Below the pieces are notes generated by a model. The model made no database searches, had not been told where the DNA came from, and saw only the letters and a program-made list of their open reading frames with translations. 50,160 nucleotides of DNA from assembly GCA_046757645.1 (NCBI GenBank), contig JBHHYS010000005.1, forward strand, positions 1-50,160, read 5' to 3'. Shown one piece after another: positions 26,151 through 34,083 of the stretch; positions within the stretch are counted from its first letter, which is position 1; each line of letters opens with the position of its first letter. The DNA is from JBHHYS01 sp046757645. Lineage in GTDB: Bacteria; Acidobacteriota; Terriglobia; Acidiferrales; 2-02-FULL-67-57. Position numbers and translations under genes: made by a program.

Positions 26151-27239
26151 CTATTCGTAGGTGAGGGCGGCGACGGGGTCAGCGGCGGCGGCGCGCAGCG
26201 CGGGATAGACAGAGCCCAATATGCACCCGCCGAGGGCCAGCAAAACCCCCTGCGCCAACCACTCCCGGGTGATGTCGATATTCAGGGTGGGACGCAAGCT
26301 GGTGACGATCTCCTTGACCCCGAAACTCGCCGCTACCCCTACCAGCATTCCCAGAATGGCGATCGCCACAGCCTCGCGCACCAGCAGTCCGACGATATTC
26401 CAACGCGAGGCCCCCAACGCCTTCAGGATACCAATCTCGCGGGTGCGCTCCAGCACGATGGTGTACATACTCAGCAGCACAACCAGGAAGGTGATGCCCA
26501 ATCCCACGATGATCACGGCCTTCGTGAAGGGGCGGACTTCCGGCAGGTTCCGGGAGACCATCAGGGAGAGATATTCGTCCATCAGGCGAATGCGGTGGCG
26601 CGGCAAGATTCGAGCAAACCGCTCCCGCACCGCCTTGGGGTCGCCGGTGCTTTTGACCCAGAAGAGCGAGACCCGCCGCTTAACCCCCAGCAGCTCCTGG
26701 GCGGTGCGCAGGGAGATGAAATAGCGTGCCCCGCGCCCGTGCTCCACGATGCCGGAGACGCGGAAAGTCTGGTTGAGCAGCTCCACCGGGTCGCCCACCT
26801 TCAGCCCGGTGGAGGCAGCCTTGATGTCATCAATGATGACGTCGCGCTCTTCCTGGAACGGCCCTCCCTGGTGAAAGAGGAATCCGCGCCCCAGCCGGCT
26901 GTAGCTCTCGTAGTCGATACCATAGATCATGGTGATGCTGTTGGTGTTGACCACGGCCAGCACCGGCGAGACCACCTCAACCCCTTTGACTCGCTCGAGG
27001 CGCGGGGTCAAACGCTCAGGCAGCACCGCGCTGGACAGAGCCAGGAAGATAGAGGAATTGGGCGGCTGCACCAGCAGGTCCGCCCCGATGCCTTCCACGC
27101 GCTCCCCCCACTCCCTCACAATCCCGTCGGTCAGGCCCATCAGGAAGAGCAGCAGGAACACTTGCAGGCTCACCGCCGCGACACTCAGCGCCGTGCGCAC
27201 GGGCCGCGCCCGCAGGTTCGCCCAGATTAGCTCTCGCAC
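26151..27239 (-). CDS. FtsX-family ABC transporter permease
   Basis: A 362-residue permease with an N-terminal helix (TALSVAAVSLQVFLLLFLMGL), a periplasmic domain and three C-terminal helices of the FtsX fold. The loop signature is VLERTREIGILKALGAS, and it ends AAAADPVAALTYE. It resembles LolC/MacB/DevC permeases. These act in pairs with an ATPase of the LolD/MacB type, but no ATPase or adaptor gene adjoins it, and the flanking genes are unrelated. The start at 27239 is a GTG preceding RELIWANLRARP, the usual family start (an amphipathic segment before the first helix). The substrate is unknown. Confidence 0.87.
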   Translation of the reverse strand: MRELIWANLRARPVRTALSVAAVSLQVFLLLFLMGLTDGIVREWGERVEGIGADLLVQPPNSSIFLALSSAVLPERLTPRLERVKGVEVVSPVLAVVNTNSITMIYGIDYESYSRLGRGFLFHQGGPFQEERDVIIDDIKAASTGLKVGDPVELLNQTFRVSGIVEHGRGARYFISLRTAQELLGVKRRVSLFWVKSTGDPKAVRERFARILPRHRIRLMDEYLSLMVSRNLPEVRPFTKAVIIVGLGITFLVVLLSMYTIVLERTREIGILKALGASRWNIVGLLVREAVAIAILGMLVGVAASFGVKEIVTSLRPTLNIDITREWLAQGVLLALGGCILGSVYPALRAAAADPVAALTYE

Positions 27240-27429
27240 GGTGTGCAGTTCCTCTCAGTACGGCTGGTGCGTCGAAAACGAAGCGCTGAGTTTAGCATCG
27301 CTCGCTCTACTCGTCAAACCACGATCGGCGCCACTGACCACTCGAGCTGCCCGGGTGAGGTTGCCGGATTCCCCCGGCAACCGCGGGGCGCTAGCGTTTG
27401 CGCCCTACCCTAGCTAAGATGAGCGCAGC

Positions 27430-28488
27430 GTGAATCCCGTTGACTCAGCTTCCCCCCCAGCCATCCTGGTTACCGGCCTGGCTGGGAATCTAGGCCAGCG
27501 CTTGGCTCCCCTCCTCAAGGACCATTTTCTGGTGGGTGTGGACTTGTTCGCGCCCAGGCTCGAACATCCCCAGGTGGAGTTTTGCCCCCTCGACATCTCT
27601 CACCGGGACGCGCCGGCGGTGCTGGCAGGGTTGATGCTCGATGCCCAGGTGCGCAAGGTAATCCACCTGGCCTTTGTAGTCGATCCGGCCCGCACCGGGG
27701 CCCTGACCGCGCAGCGACAGTGGGAGATCAACGTTCGGGGAACCGCGCACCTGCTGGAAGCGGTCGAGCGCGTCAACCACCCCCGACGGCAAGTAGACTT
27801 TTTTCTCTATCTTTCCAGCGTCACCAGCTACGGGCCGCTGCTCCCCGGGCCGGTGGGCGAGGAAAGTCCTCTCGAACCGCACAGGTATACTTACGCCTTG
27901 CACAAGAAGGAGACCGACGAGATGTGCCGGGCGCGCCATCTGCAGCTCAATGGCTGTGCTGTCTGTATCTTGCGCGGGCATATTTTTGTGGGGGCGGGGG
28001 TGGAAAACTTCATCGTGCGCGCCCTGCGGGGCCAAGCCGGCGAACGCACCTGGCTGGGCCGTTGGGTGCAGCGGCGCGGCTGGCGAGTCCCGCTGGTGCT
28101 GCCCCGGGGTGAAAAGTATCGCGGCCGCTACCAGTTTATGCACATCGACGACGCCGCTCGCCTGCTGGCCTGGTTGTGCCGGAACTACGAACCCGGTAGG
28201 TTGATGATTCTGAACGCCCAAGGCGGCGGCGCCCCCGTGACCGCGGACGACTGCGCCCGGTTGGCGGGACTGCGTCTGCTGCGGCTTCCCTCCTATCGCC
28301 TGGTGGGATTGCTCTACCGAATTTCCTGGGCGGTAGGGCTCTCGCCGGTGCCGCCGGAGGCGTTTCCCTACTTTGCCGGCTCCTACGTAATGAAAACCGA
28401 ACGCCTGGAACGGCTGCTGGGGACCGACTACGCTCGGATCATTCAATTCACCACCGAAGAGGCGCTGCGGGCAAACGTGGGTCGCTAG
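27430..28488 (+). CDS. NAD-dependent epimerase/dehydratase (extended SDR)
   Basis: A 352-residue Rossmann-fold protein. The dinucleotide motif is ILVTGLAGNLGQRL (GxxGxxG, residues about 16-22), followed by acidic VGVDLF. The catalytic region has LSSVTSYGP and the YxxxK pair in YALHK. The C-terminal half (YQFMHIDDAARLLAWLC) is the substrate-binding lobe of sugar-nucleotide epimerases. The precise substrate, an NDP-sugar or another alcohol, cannot be told. The start is a GTG at 27430 with a poor ribosome site; a four-codon ATG reading frame at 27419-27433 overlaps it. Flanks are a divergent permease gene and an AT-rich intergenic island. Confidence 0.85.
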   Translation: MNPVDSASPPAILVTGLAGNLGQRLAPLLKDHFLVGVDLFAPRLEHPQVEFCPLDISHRDAPAVLAGLMLDAQVRKVIHLAFVVDPARTGALTAQRQWEINVRGTAHLLEAVERVNHPRRQVDFFLYLSSVTSYGPLLPGPVGEESPLEPHRYTYALHKKETDEMCRARHLQLNGCAVCILRGHIFVGAGVENFIVRALRGQAGERTWLGRWVQRRGWRVPLVLPRGEKYRGRYQFMHIDDAARLLAWLCRNYEPGRLMILNAQGGGAPVTADDCARLAGLRLLRLPSYRLVGLLYRISWAVGLSPVPPEAFPYFAGSYVMKTERLERLLGTDYARIIQFTTEEALRANVGR

Positions 28489-28527
28489 CCGCAACGAGTT
28501 ACCGAAAAGGAATTCTTACTCGCAATT

Positions 28528-28551
28528 CTTTTCAACAGAAATGTTGAAAAG
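28528..28551. repeat. Hairpin 1: 9-bp perfect stem, loop AGAAAT
   Basis: Arms CTTTTCAAC (28528-28536) and GTTGAAAAG (28543-28551) are exact reverse complements around a 6-nt loop. No T-tract follows on either strand. Each arm contains TTTTCAACA-like DnaA-box near matches, and TGTGGAAAA follows within four bases. Confidence 0.65.
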
Positions 28552-28606
28552 CTTGTGGAAAAGAGGCGATTTATTTCACTAAGGGACGAGCCATCAAACC
28601 GTTTTT

Positions 28607-28633
28607 AGCATTGCACAGAAATACAGCAATGCT
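28607..28633. repeat. Hairpin 2: 8-bp perfect stem, 11-nt loop
   Basis: Arms AGCATTGC (28607-28614) and GCAATGCT (28626-28633) pair exactly around an 11-nt loop. The word ACAGAAAT opens the loop and is also centred in hairpin 1, exactly 80 bases upstream. No T-tract follows on the plus strand, and on the minus strand the stem is followed by AAAAAC. Confidence 0.6.
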
Positions 28634-28909
28634 CCCTCCAGAAAACATTTAGTGGGTCGGAACCGAGCGGAAGCGAACCGGTTTGGTCAGAGAATTGCCC
28701 TGCGGGGTGCCAGGAATTGGGCCCGCCGCGGTCACTCGGCACCGGAGTAGAGTGCAATAGGCGCGGTCAGCCACAGGGGAAATCGGGTTTCCGGAGAAAG
28801 TTCCTGCCAGACTCGAGCCCGGGGAGGACAATTTGCCCCCCAGCATCTCCGCGGGGGTGGAGAGGGCGCTGGAGCGAGCTGGAGGCGATGCGGGCGGGGC
28901 CCGGGAGGG

Positions 28910-29293
28910 TCAGTACCACTTCTTCGGTCGCTTGAGCTTGATTTCGAGCCTGTGTTTCGGCCCGCGGAGGGTGTGGTAGCGTCCGTAGGTCTTCCACCCT
29001 TTGGCCACCACCTGGATAAGCGCGCGCCCTCCGGGCAGCAGAGGGAAAACGGCTTTGCCCTCGCCGTTGGTTTTGCTGCTCCACTCCATCTTTTTGTCCC
29101 GCCACAGCAATCGCTTGTGCTTGAACTTGACGTAGACGGCCGCGTTTTGGATGGGTTCGCCCGTCTCTTCGGCGGTGATCTCCACCTGCAAGCGCACGCG
29201 GTCGTCATCGCCGGCGGGGGCGGGCGGGGGATTCAGGCTGACGAGCAACCCCGCCACCACCAAGAAAACCAACCCGCGAACTTCGCGTCTCAC
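28910..29293 (-). CDS. Small secreted protein with carboxypeptidase-regulatory/Ig-like fold
   Basis: A 127-residue protein with a signal peptide (VRGLVFLVVAGLLVSLNPPP, cleaved near APAGDD) and one beta-sandwich domain: VRLQVEITAEETGEPIQNAA, then TNGEGKAVFPLLPGGRALIQ, the pattern of CarboxypepD_reg/CNA-B modules. The terminus is very basic (RLEIKLKRPKKWY). GTG at 29293 overlaps the TGA of the upstream M48 protease (GTGA), so the two are translationally coupled. The frame is open further upstream but only within the protease gene. It could be a protein partner or substrate of the protease; its function is unknown. Confidence 0.75.
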   Translation of the reverse strand: MRREVRGLVFLVVAGLLVSLNPPPAPAGDDDRVRLQVEITAEETGEPIQNAAVYVKFKHKRLLWRDKKMEWSSKTNGEGKAVFPLLPGGRALIQVVAKGWKTYGRYHTLRGPKHRLEIKLKRPKKWY

Positions 29294-30225
29294 TGCCCGT
29301 CCCCCTTCAGCCCCTGGGTGCGCCGGCGCAGACGCGGCCCCCCGTCCTCCTGGAACTCGTAGATCCAATTCGTCTGCTGCAGACGGCGCAGGTAGGCCTT
29401 CATCTGGTCAAACTGCGAGGTGCTAACCACGAATTCCTCCCGCGCGGGCAGCACCGCCTCAATCGCCTTCTGCGCTCGTTTGATGCGATCTTTGGTCATG
29501 GGGTGGCTGGAAAAGATTTTGGCCAGCCGGCCCTCCCGATCACTCCCCTTCAGGCGTTCGAGGAAGTCGATGAGCGCTACCGGGTCGTAGCCCGCCCGAT
29601 AGGTGTACTGCATGCCCAGGAAGTCGGCCTCGCGCTCGGCGTTGCGCCTGAATTTCAGGAAGGTGAGCGGCACCGCCAGGCCCACGGCCTGTTGGATACC
29701 GTAGCCCACCGGCCCGCCGATGAAGATCAAGGGCAGCGAAAACCATTGCAAGAGTCTGGATTTGGTGGCCTGCTTGGTGGCGTGGCGGGCGGTGACGTGG
29801 GCGATCTCGTGCGCCAGCACGCCCGCCAGCTCCGCTTCCGTGTCAGCCTCCAGAATCAGTCCGGTGTTGACGTAGAGGAAGCCGCCCGGCAAGGCGAAGG
29901 CATTCAACTCATCCGAGTCGATTACCTTGACGCTGAAAGGCAGGCGCGCGTCGGAGTTGCGCACCAGTTGCTGCACCACGCCATCGATGTAACCGTTCAC
30001 GCGGCGATCGGGGAAGAGGTGCGAATACGTCTCCACCTTTCCCGCCAGTTGGTGGCCCAGCTGGATTTCGCGTTCGATTGAGTAAAGATTCCAGGAGCCT
30101 TGATTGATGTCCCGCTTGCCGATGTTCTCGAAGTCTTTGTGTTTCTGGGCGCCCGCGCTTGCGGGGAGGAAGAGCAGCCCCACCAGGAGTGCGTTCAGGA
30201 GTCGAATTGAGCGGCCAGCTGGCAC
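29290..30225 (-). CDS. Secreted M48 family zinc metalloprotease
   Basis: A 311-residue BepA/YfgC-like protease. The signal peptide LLNALLVGLLFLPASAGAQ is followed by a catalytic domain with HEIAH (His139, Glu140, His143) in LAGVLAHEIAHVTARHA. The third ligand is probably the Glu of READFLGMQYTYRAGYDP, and SSHPMTKDRIKRAQ is the conserved C-terminal motif. No TPR domain follows, unlike E. coli BepA. It should act in the periplasm on misfolded outer-membrane proteins. A small secreted protein gene is coupled directly downstream. The start codon is ATG at 30225, and the signal peptide supports it. Confidence 0.92.
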   Translation of the reverse strand: MPAGRSIRLLNALLVGLLFLPASAGAQKHKDFENIGKRDINQGSWNLYSIEREIQLGHQLAGKVETYSHLFPDRRVNGYIDGVVQQLVRNSDARLPFSVKVIDSDELNAFALPGGFLYVNTGLILEADTEAELAGVLAHEIAHVTARHATKQATKSRLLQWFSLPLIFIGGPVGYGIQQAVGLAVPLTFLKFRRNAEREADFLGMQYTYRAGYDPVALIDFLERLKGSDREGRLAKIFSSHPMTKDRIKRAQKAIEAVLPAREEFVVSTSQFDQMKAYLRRLQQTNWIYEFQEDGGPRLRRRTQGLKGDGQ

Positions 30226-30382
30226 CGGCCCCTTCCCGGGGCGCGTCCCCTGCTTGCCCGCACCTTCAAGGGCTTGGACAGGGGCGCGACCGCCGTGCTA
30301 CTGTAAGCATCCTGCGTCCAAACTCATTCTAACACGATGCACCCACTGCCATAAAGCGCGCGGTCAAGGAGGAACTCCCCCT

Positions 30383-31522
30383 ATGGGCTTCGCCACCGAT
30401 GCCATTCACGTCGGGCAGGAACCCGACCCGACCACCGGCGCCGTCGTCGCGCCTATTTACCAGACCTCTACCTACGTGCAGGAGGAGCTGGGCAAGCACA
30501 AGGGCTACGAGTACGCGCGCGCCAGCAATCCCACCCGCACAGCCCTGGAGCGCAACCTGGCCCGGCTCGAAGGCGGCCGCCACGCCTTGGCGTTTTCCTC
30601 CGGGATGGCCGCCATCAACGCCTTGATGACGCTGCTGAAGAGCGGCGACCACGTGGTCTGCTCCCACGCCGTCTATGGCGGAACCTACCGGCTCTTCAGC
30701 CAGGTGCTGGTGAATTTCGGGCTGGCGTTCAGCTATGTGGACACCACCTGCGCGGCGAACGTTGAGCGGGCGATCAAAAAGAATACCCGCATGCTCTACA
30801 TCGAGACCCCCACCAATCCCACCATGGCGATTTCTGACCTGAGCGAGATGAGCCGCATTGCCCACGCCCGCAAGATTCCCCTGGTGGTGGACAACACCTT
30901 TATGAGTCCCTACCTCCAACGGCCGCTCGAATTTGGCGCCGACTTGGTGGTGCACTCCACCACCAAGTTCTTGAACGGGCACAGCGATTCCATCGGCGGT
31001 GCCGTCGTCCTCGCCCGGCAGGAGGACTACGACCGGCTCTACTTCATCCAGAAGTCGGCCGGGGCGATCCTCTCCCCGTTTGATTGCTGGCTGGTGCTGC
31101 GGGGTGTGAAGACCCTGGCGGTTCGCATGGAGCAGCATAACAAGAATGCTCAGGCGATCGCTGACTACCTGGAGCCGCATCCCAAGGTGAAGCGAGTTTT
31201 CTATCCGGGGTTGAGGTCGCACCCGCAGCACGAGCTGGGGAAGCGACAGATGAAAGGCTTTGGGGCGATGCTCTCTTTCGAGTTGGGTTCGCGGGAGGCG
31301 GCAGCCCGGCTGCTCCGGCAAGCAAAGCTCTGCTCGCTGGGGGAAAGTCTGGGCGGGGTCGAGACCTTGATCTCTCACCCCGTCACTATGACTCACGCCT
31401 CCGTGCCCCTCGCCGAGCGGGAGAAAATCGGCATCACCGAGGGCTTAGTGCGTCTCTCGGTGGGCATCGAAGACGTGGAAGACTTGATTGCCGACCTCGA
31501 TCGCGCCCTGACGCACGTGTAG
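30383..31522 (+). CDS. Cystathionine gamma-synthase/lyase (Cys/Met metabolism PLP enzyme)
   Basis: A 379-residue PLP enzyme of the MetB/MetC/MGL class. It shows YEYARASNPTRTALE, the SSGMAAINA loop, LVVDNTFMSPYLQRPLE with the ring Asp, and the Schiff-base Lys in HSTTKFLNGHSD. SLGGVETLISHPVTMTHAS is the C-terminal signature. Enzymes of this family join or split cystathionine in methionine/cysteine interconversion; MetB, MetC and CTH-type activities cannot be separated by these motifs. The ATG at 30383 follows AAGGAGG; the frame stays open upstream but without coding character. It is divergent from the M48 gene and appears monocistronic. Confidence 0.92.
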   Translation: MGFATDAIHVGQEPDPTTGAVVAPIYQTSTYVQEELGKHKGYEYARASNPTRTALERNLARLEGGRHALAFSSGMAAINALMTLLKSGDHVVCSHAVYGGTYRLFSQVLVNFGLAFSYVDTTCAANVERAIKKNTRMLYIETPTNPTMAISDLSEMSRIAHARKIPLVVDNTFMSPYLQRPLEFGADLVVHSTTKFLNGHSDSIGGAVVLARQEDYDRLYFIQKSAGAILSPFDCWLVLRGVKTLAVRMEQHNKNAQAIADYLEPHPKVKRVFYPGLRSHPQHELGKRQMKGFGAMLSFELGSREAAARLLRQAKLCSLGESLGGVETLISHPVTMTHASVPLAEREKIGITEGLVRLSVGIEDVEDLIADLDRALTHV

Positions 31523-31546
31523 GCTTACGGGGCTTTGCTGACCTGG

Positions 31547-31568
31547 CCCAGTGGCGGGAACCACCGGG
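31547..31568 (+). repeat. GTGG-stem intergenic hairpin, copy 1
   Basis: CCC-A-GTGG at 31547-31554 pairs with CCAC-C-GGG at 31561-31568 with one mismatch, around a 6-nt loop. TTT follows, too short for a confident terminator. The same arm pattern occurs at 31742 and, inverted, at 34133. Confidence 0.45.
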
Positions 31569-31741
31569 TTTGACCTTTCTTACGGCAGTGCTGTGCGTGT
31601 GAAGGAGAGCTATGTGAGCGGGCAGAGCCAGGGCGACGCTTCGCCAAAGTTGGCTGGGCGGCGCCTCCTGTCGCTGCTCCCCGGCTACCCGAGCCAGAAC
31701 CAGTGTCGGTATGTCCGGTTAGCCAATTACGCGGTGTCCAG

Positions 31742-31763
31742 CCCGGTGGCCCCTGCCACCGGG
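31742..31763 (+). repeat. GTGG-stem intergenic hairpin, copy 2 (perfect)
   Basis: CCCGGTGGC (31742-31750) and GCCACCGGG (31755-31763) are a perfect 9-bp stem with loop CCCT. It matches copies 1 and 3 in arm sequence, with the position between CCC and GTGG varying. Confidence 0.55.
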
Positions 31764-31873
31764 ACCCAGCGGCTGGCGCCGCTGGCCTGGACGGTGGTTG
31801 CGGACCAATCCTGTACTATAAGGTTCTTGTTTTGATTTCTAGGGATTCTTCCGTAGAGGTCGCGCCGTGCGGA

Positions 31874-32254
31874 CTATTTCTTTCGCTTGGTGGGTTTGGG
31901 CTTGGCCAGATGGGGCCTGGGCCGCGGCCCGGTGTCCCCCACCACGGCCTCGGTCAGCCAGTTCAGGTAATTGGGGGCCCCATCAATCACCGGCAGGCAA
32001 ATGACTTCCGGAACCTGGTAGCTATGCCGCTTCTCCACCGCCCGGCGCACCCGGTCGAATAGCGCCCGCGCGGTCTTGATCACCAGCAGCACCTCCTGGT
32101 CGTCGCACACCTGGCCTTCCCAGCGGTAGAGCGAGCGGATGGGGCTGGAAATGTTGACGCAGGCGGCCAGGCGCTCCTCGACCAGCGCCCGGGCAATCCG
32201 GCCCGCTTCCTCCGCCGAGCCGCAGGTAACGAAAACCACTACCTTGTCGGTCAT
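31874..32254 (-). CDS. cutA: CutA1 divalent-ion tolerance protein
   Basis: A 126-residue ferredoxin-like trimeric protein. It shows VVVFVTCGSAEEAGRIARAL, VEERLAACVNISSPIRSLYR with the conserved Cys, WEGQVCDDQEVLLVIKT and the terminal block HSYQVPEVICLPV. A basic tail (KPKPTKRKK) extends past the family end. The frame continues far upstream across pgm as antisense, but the CutA homology starts exactly at MTDKVVV. The family is linked to copper and divalent-ion tolerance in E. coli, and its molecular role is unclear. It is divergent from pgm with a 63-base gap. Confidence 0.93.
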   Translation of the reverse strand: MTDKVVVFVTCGSAEEAGRIARALVEERLAACVNISSPIRSLYRWEGQVCDDQEVLLVIKTARALFDRVRRAVEKRHSYQVPEVICLPVIDGAPNYLNWLTEAVVGDTGPRPRPHLAKPKPTKRKK

Positions 32255-32317
32255 CAAACGCCTCGCGCCATCAACCCTTTGCCCCCGGACGCGCCACCAC
32301 GATACAATACGCCGTAA

Positions 32318-33733
32318 ATGGCTCACAAGCAGATTCGCTTCGGCACCTCGGGTTGGCGCGGGATCATGGCCGATGATTTCACCTTCGCGGCCGTGCGCGC
32401 CGCGGTGGCCGCCATCGCGGACTACGTCTGCCAGCAAAACCGCCGGAATCCGCAGCTCATCGTGGGCTATGACACCCGCTTTTTCTCTGAGGAGTTTGCC
32501 CGAACCGCGGTGGAGGTGCTCTCCAACCGTCAGGTGCATGGCCTGCTGTGCAACCAGCCAACCCCCACGCCAACCATCGCCTACGAAATCCGGCGGCGAA
32601 AAACCGACGGCGGCATCAACTTCACCGCCAGCCACAACCCGCCCGAATACAACGGCCTCAAATTCTCCACCCCGGACGGCGCGCCGGCACTGCCGGAAGT
32701 CACCCGAGAACTCGAGCGCCTGGCCGAGAAGCACTTGAAAGCCCCGGAGACCCGGCAGCCTAAACCCGTTCCCCGACACCACGAGGAAATCGACCCCCGG
32801 CCCCCGTACCTGGAAGTGCTGGCGGAGAAGGTCGCTGTGGAGGAAGCGCAGCGCGCCGGCCTGAAGGTGGTCTGCGATCCGCTCTACGGCACCAGCGCCG
32901 GCTATCTGGATCGCTTCCTCGCCGACCATGGTGTTGAAGTGCACACCGTGCACGGCTACCGCGACGTCCGCTTCGGCGGCCACGCCCCTGAGCCTGGGGA
33001 GGAAACTTTGGCGCCGCTGCGCGAGGCGCTGAGGGCCCGTGGCGCCCACCTGGGGCTTTCGACCGATGGGGACGCCGACCGCTTTGGAATTCTCGACCGC
33101 ACCGGGGAGGTGATCTCGCCCAACCATATCTTCGCCCTGCTCCTCGATTACCTGCTCGAAACTCGGCCCGAGTGGCCGCGCGGGGTGGCGCGCAGCGTGG
33201 CCACCACCCACCTGATCGATGCCGTGGCCAAGCACCACAAGGTGACGGTTTACGAGACGCCGGTCGGATTCAAGTACATCGGCGAGCTGATCGAGCAGAA
33301 CAAGATCATCATCGGCGGGGAGGAGAGCGCGGGGCTGAGCATTTTCGAGCACGTGCCGGAAAAGGATGGCATCCTCGCCTGCCTGCTGGTGGCGGAGATG
33401 GTGGGCCGGCGCCGCGCCTCGCTGGGCGAGCAACTCCAAGCGCTCTTCGCCAAGGTGGGCGCCTACTATCCGGTGCGGGTGAACCTGCACCTGGACGCGG
33501 CCGGACGGGCTCGGGTGGTCGAGCGTCTGCGGCGCACCCCCAAGAGCTTCAACGGACGTCGGGTAGCGAGTGTGAATCGCACCGATGGGCTCAAGCTGCT
33601 CTTCGATGACGACTCCTGGGTGCTGATGCGGCTTTCCGGCACCGAGGCGGTGGTGCGCTGCTACTGCGAGGCACATTCGGAGAAAGAGACCGCGGCGTTG
33701 ATGGAAGCGGCAAAGAAGTTCGTGTTGGAGTGA
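32318..33733 (+). CDS. Phosphoglucomutase/phosphomannomutase (alpha-D-phosphohexomutase)
   Basis: A 471-residue four-domain phosphohexomutase. The phosphorylated serine is Ser105 in TASHNPPEYNG, the Mg-binding loop is STDGDADRFG (Asp250, 252, 254), the sugar-binding loop is GGEESAGLS, and the phosphate-binding loop is LMRLSGTEAVVR near the C-terminus. It interconverts 1- and 6-phosphosugars; Glc versus Man (or GlcN) specificity is not settled. The start at 32318 precedes IRFGTSGWRG, the family N-terminus. Its TGA overlaps the GTG of the FtsB-like gene (GTGA), an unusual link between sugar-nucleotide supply and division. Confidence 0.93.
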   Translation: MAHKQIRFGTSGWRGIMADDFTFAAVRAAVAAIADYVCQQNRRNPQLIVGYDTRFFSEEFARTAVEVLSNRQVHGLLCNQPTPTPTIAYEIRRRKTDGGINFTASHNPPEYNGLKFSTPDGAPALPEVTRELERLAEKHLKAPETRQPKPVPRHHEEIDPRPPYLEVLAEKVAVEEAQRAGLKVVCDPLYGTSAGYLDRFLADHGVEVHTVHGYRDVRFGGHAPEPGEETLAPLREALRARGAHLGLSTDGDADRFGILDRTGEVISPNHIFALLLDYLLETRPEWPRGVARSVATTHLIDAVAKHHKVTVYETPVGFKYIGELIEQNKIIIGGEESAGLSIFEHVPEKDGILACLLVAEMVGRRRASLGEQLQALFAKVGAYYPVRVNLHLDAAGRARVVERLRRTPKSFNGRRVASVNRTDGLKLLFDDDSWVLMRLSGTEAVVRCYCEAHSEKETAALMEAAKKFVLE

Positions 33734-34083
33734 ACCCGGTGCCCGCCCCTTCCTCTTCACCCTGGCGTCGTCGCCTGCTGGCCCTGCTCGGACTGGCCTT
33801 GCTCGCCCTGTTCGTCCACACCCTCTTCGGCGAGCACGGCTACCTGGCGCTGCGTCGCCAGCGGCAGGAGCTCGAGCGGCTACAAAGCGAAATCCAGCGC
33901 CTGGAGAAGGAAAACCGGCGGCTGGCTGAGGAAATCAAATCGCTCCAGAGCGACCCGCAAGCCATCGAGCGCGCCGCCCGCGAACAATTGACAATGGCGC
34001 GCCCGGGCGAAAAAATCATCATCCTCCCCCAGGAAAAAACAGCCGCCGCGGATTCAGAAACCCCCGAGGAAGACAAGCGCTAA
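33730..34083 (+). CDS. FtsB/DivIC-like septum formation initiator
   Basis: A 117-residue bitopic membrane protein. A short basic N-terminus is followed by one helix (LLALLGLALLALFVHTLFG), then a heptad coiled coil (ELERLQSEIQRLEKENRRL), then EEIKSLQSDPQAIERAAREQ, the FtsB/DivIC motif that ends in ARPGEKII. It would join FtsL and the FtsQ encoded in the dcw cluster of this window. The start is GTG at 33730, overlapping the mutase stop. The tail after residue 95 is charged and disordered-looking. FtsL has the same topology, but the conserved DP-AIERAARE block favours FtsB. Confidence 0.85.
   Translation: MNPVPAPSSSPWRRRLLALLGLALLALFVHTLFGEHGYLALRRQRQELERLQSEIQRLEKENRRLAEEIKSLQSDPQAIERAAREQLTMARPGEKIIILPQEKTAAADSETPEEDKR

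Larger units (their letters stand above)
28489..28909. other. Intergenic, 421 bases, AT-rich island
   Basis: No gene is seen. The first 150 bases are clearly richer in A/T than anything nearby and contain two perfect hairpins (28528-28551 and 28607-28633) and the word TTTTCCACA on the minus strand at 28555-28563. The remaining part is GC-rich again and featureless. It lies between the 3' ends of the epimerase and the minus-strand small secreted protein gene, so promoters are not required here. Confidence 0.6.
31523..31873. other. Intergenic, 351 bases, convergent, with two hairpins
   Basis: This region lies between the converging 3' ends of the PLP enzyme and cutA. No gene is supported; an open plus-strand frame has no recognisable content. 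It holds two hairpins of one family at 31547-31568 and 31742-31763. The first may help end transcription, as it falls 25 bases after the stop codon. Confidence 0.5.

Noticed and set aside
28528..28551. Intrinsic terminator after the epimerase gene
   Set aside because: The stem is perfect, but no run of T follows on either strand and the stem itself is AT-rich.
28501..28640. A chromosomal replication origin
   Set aside because: Only one full TTWTNCACA match and two near matches are seen, and no dnaA, dnaN, rpmH or parAB gene is nearby. It is kept only as a finding about the hairpins.
32255..33760. Upstream extension of the cutA frame across pgm
   Set aside because: CutA homology starts at MTDKVVV. 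The extension is antisense to a well-conserved phosphohexomutase.
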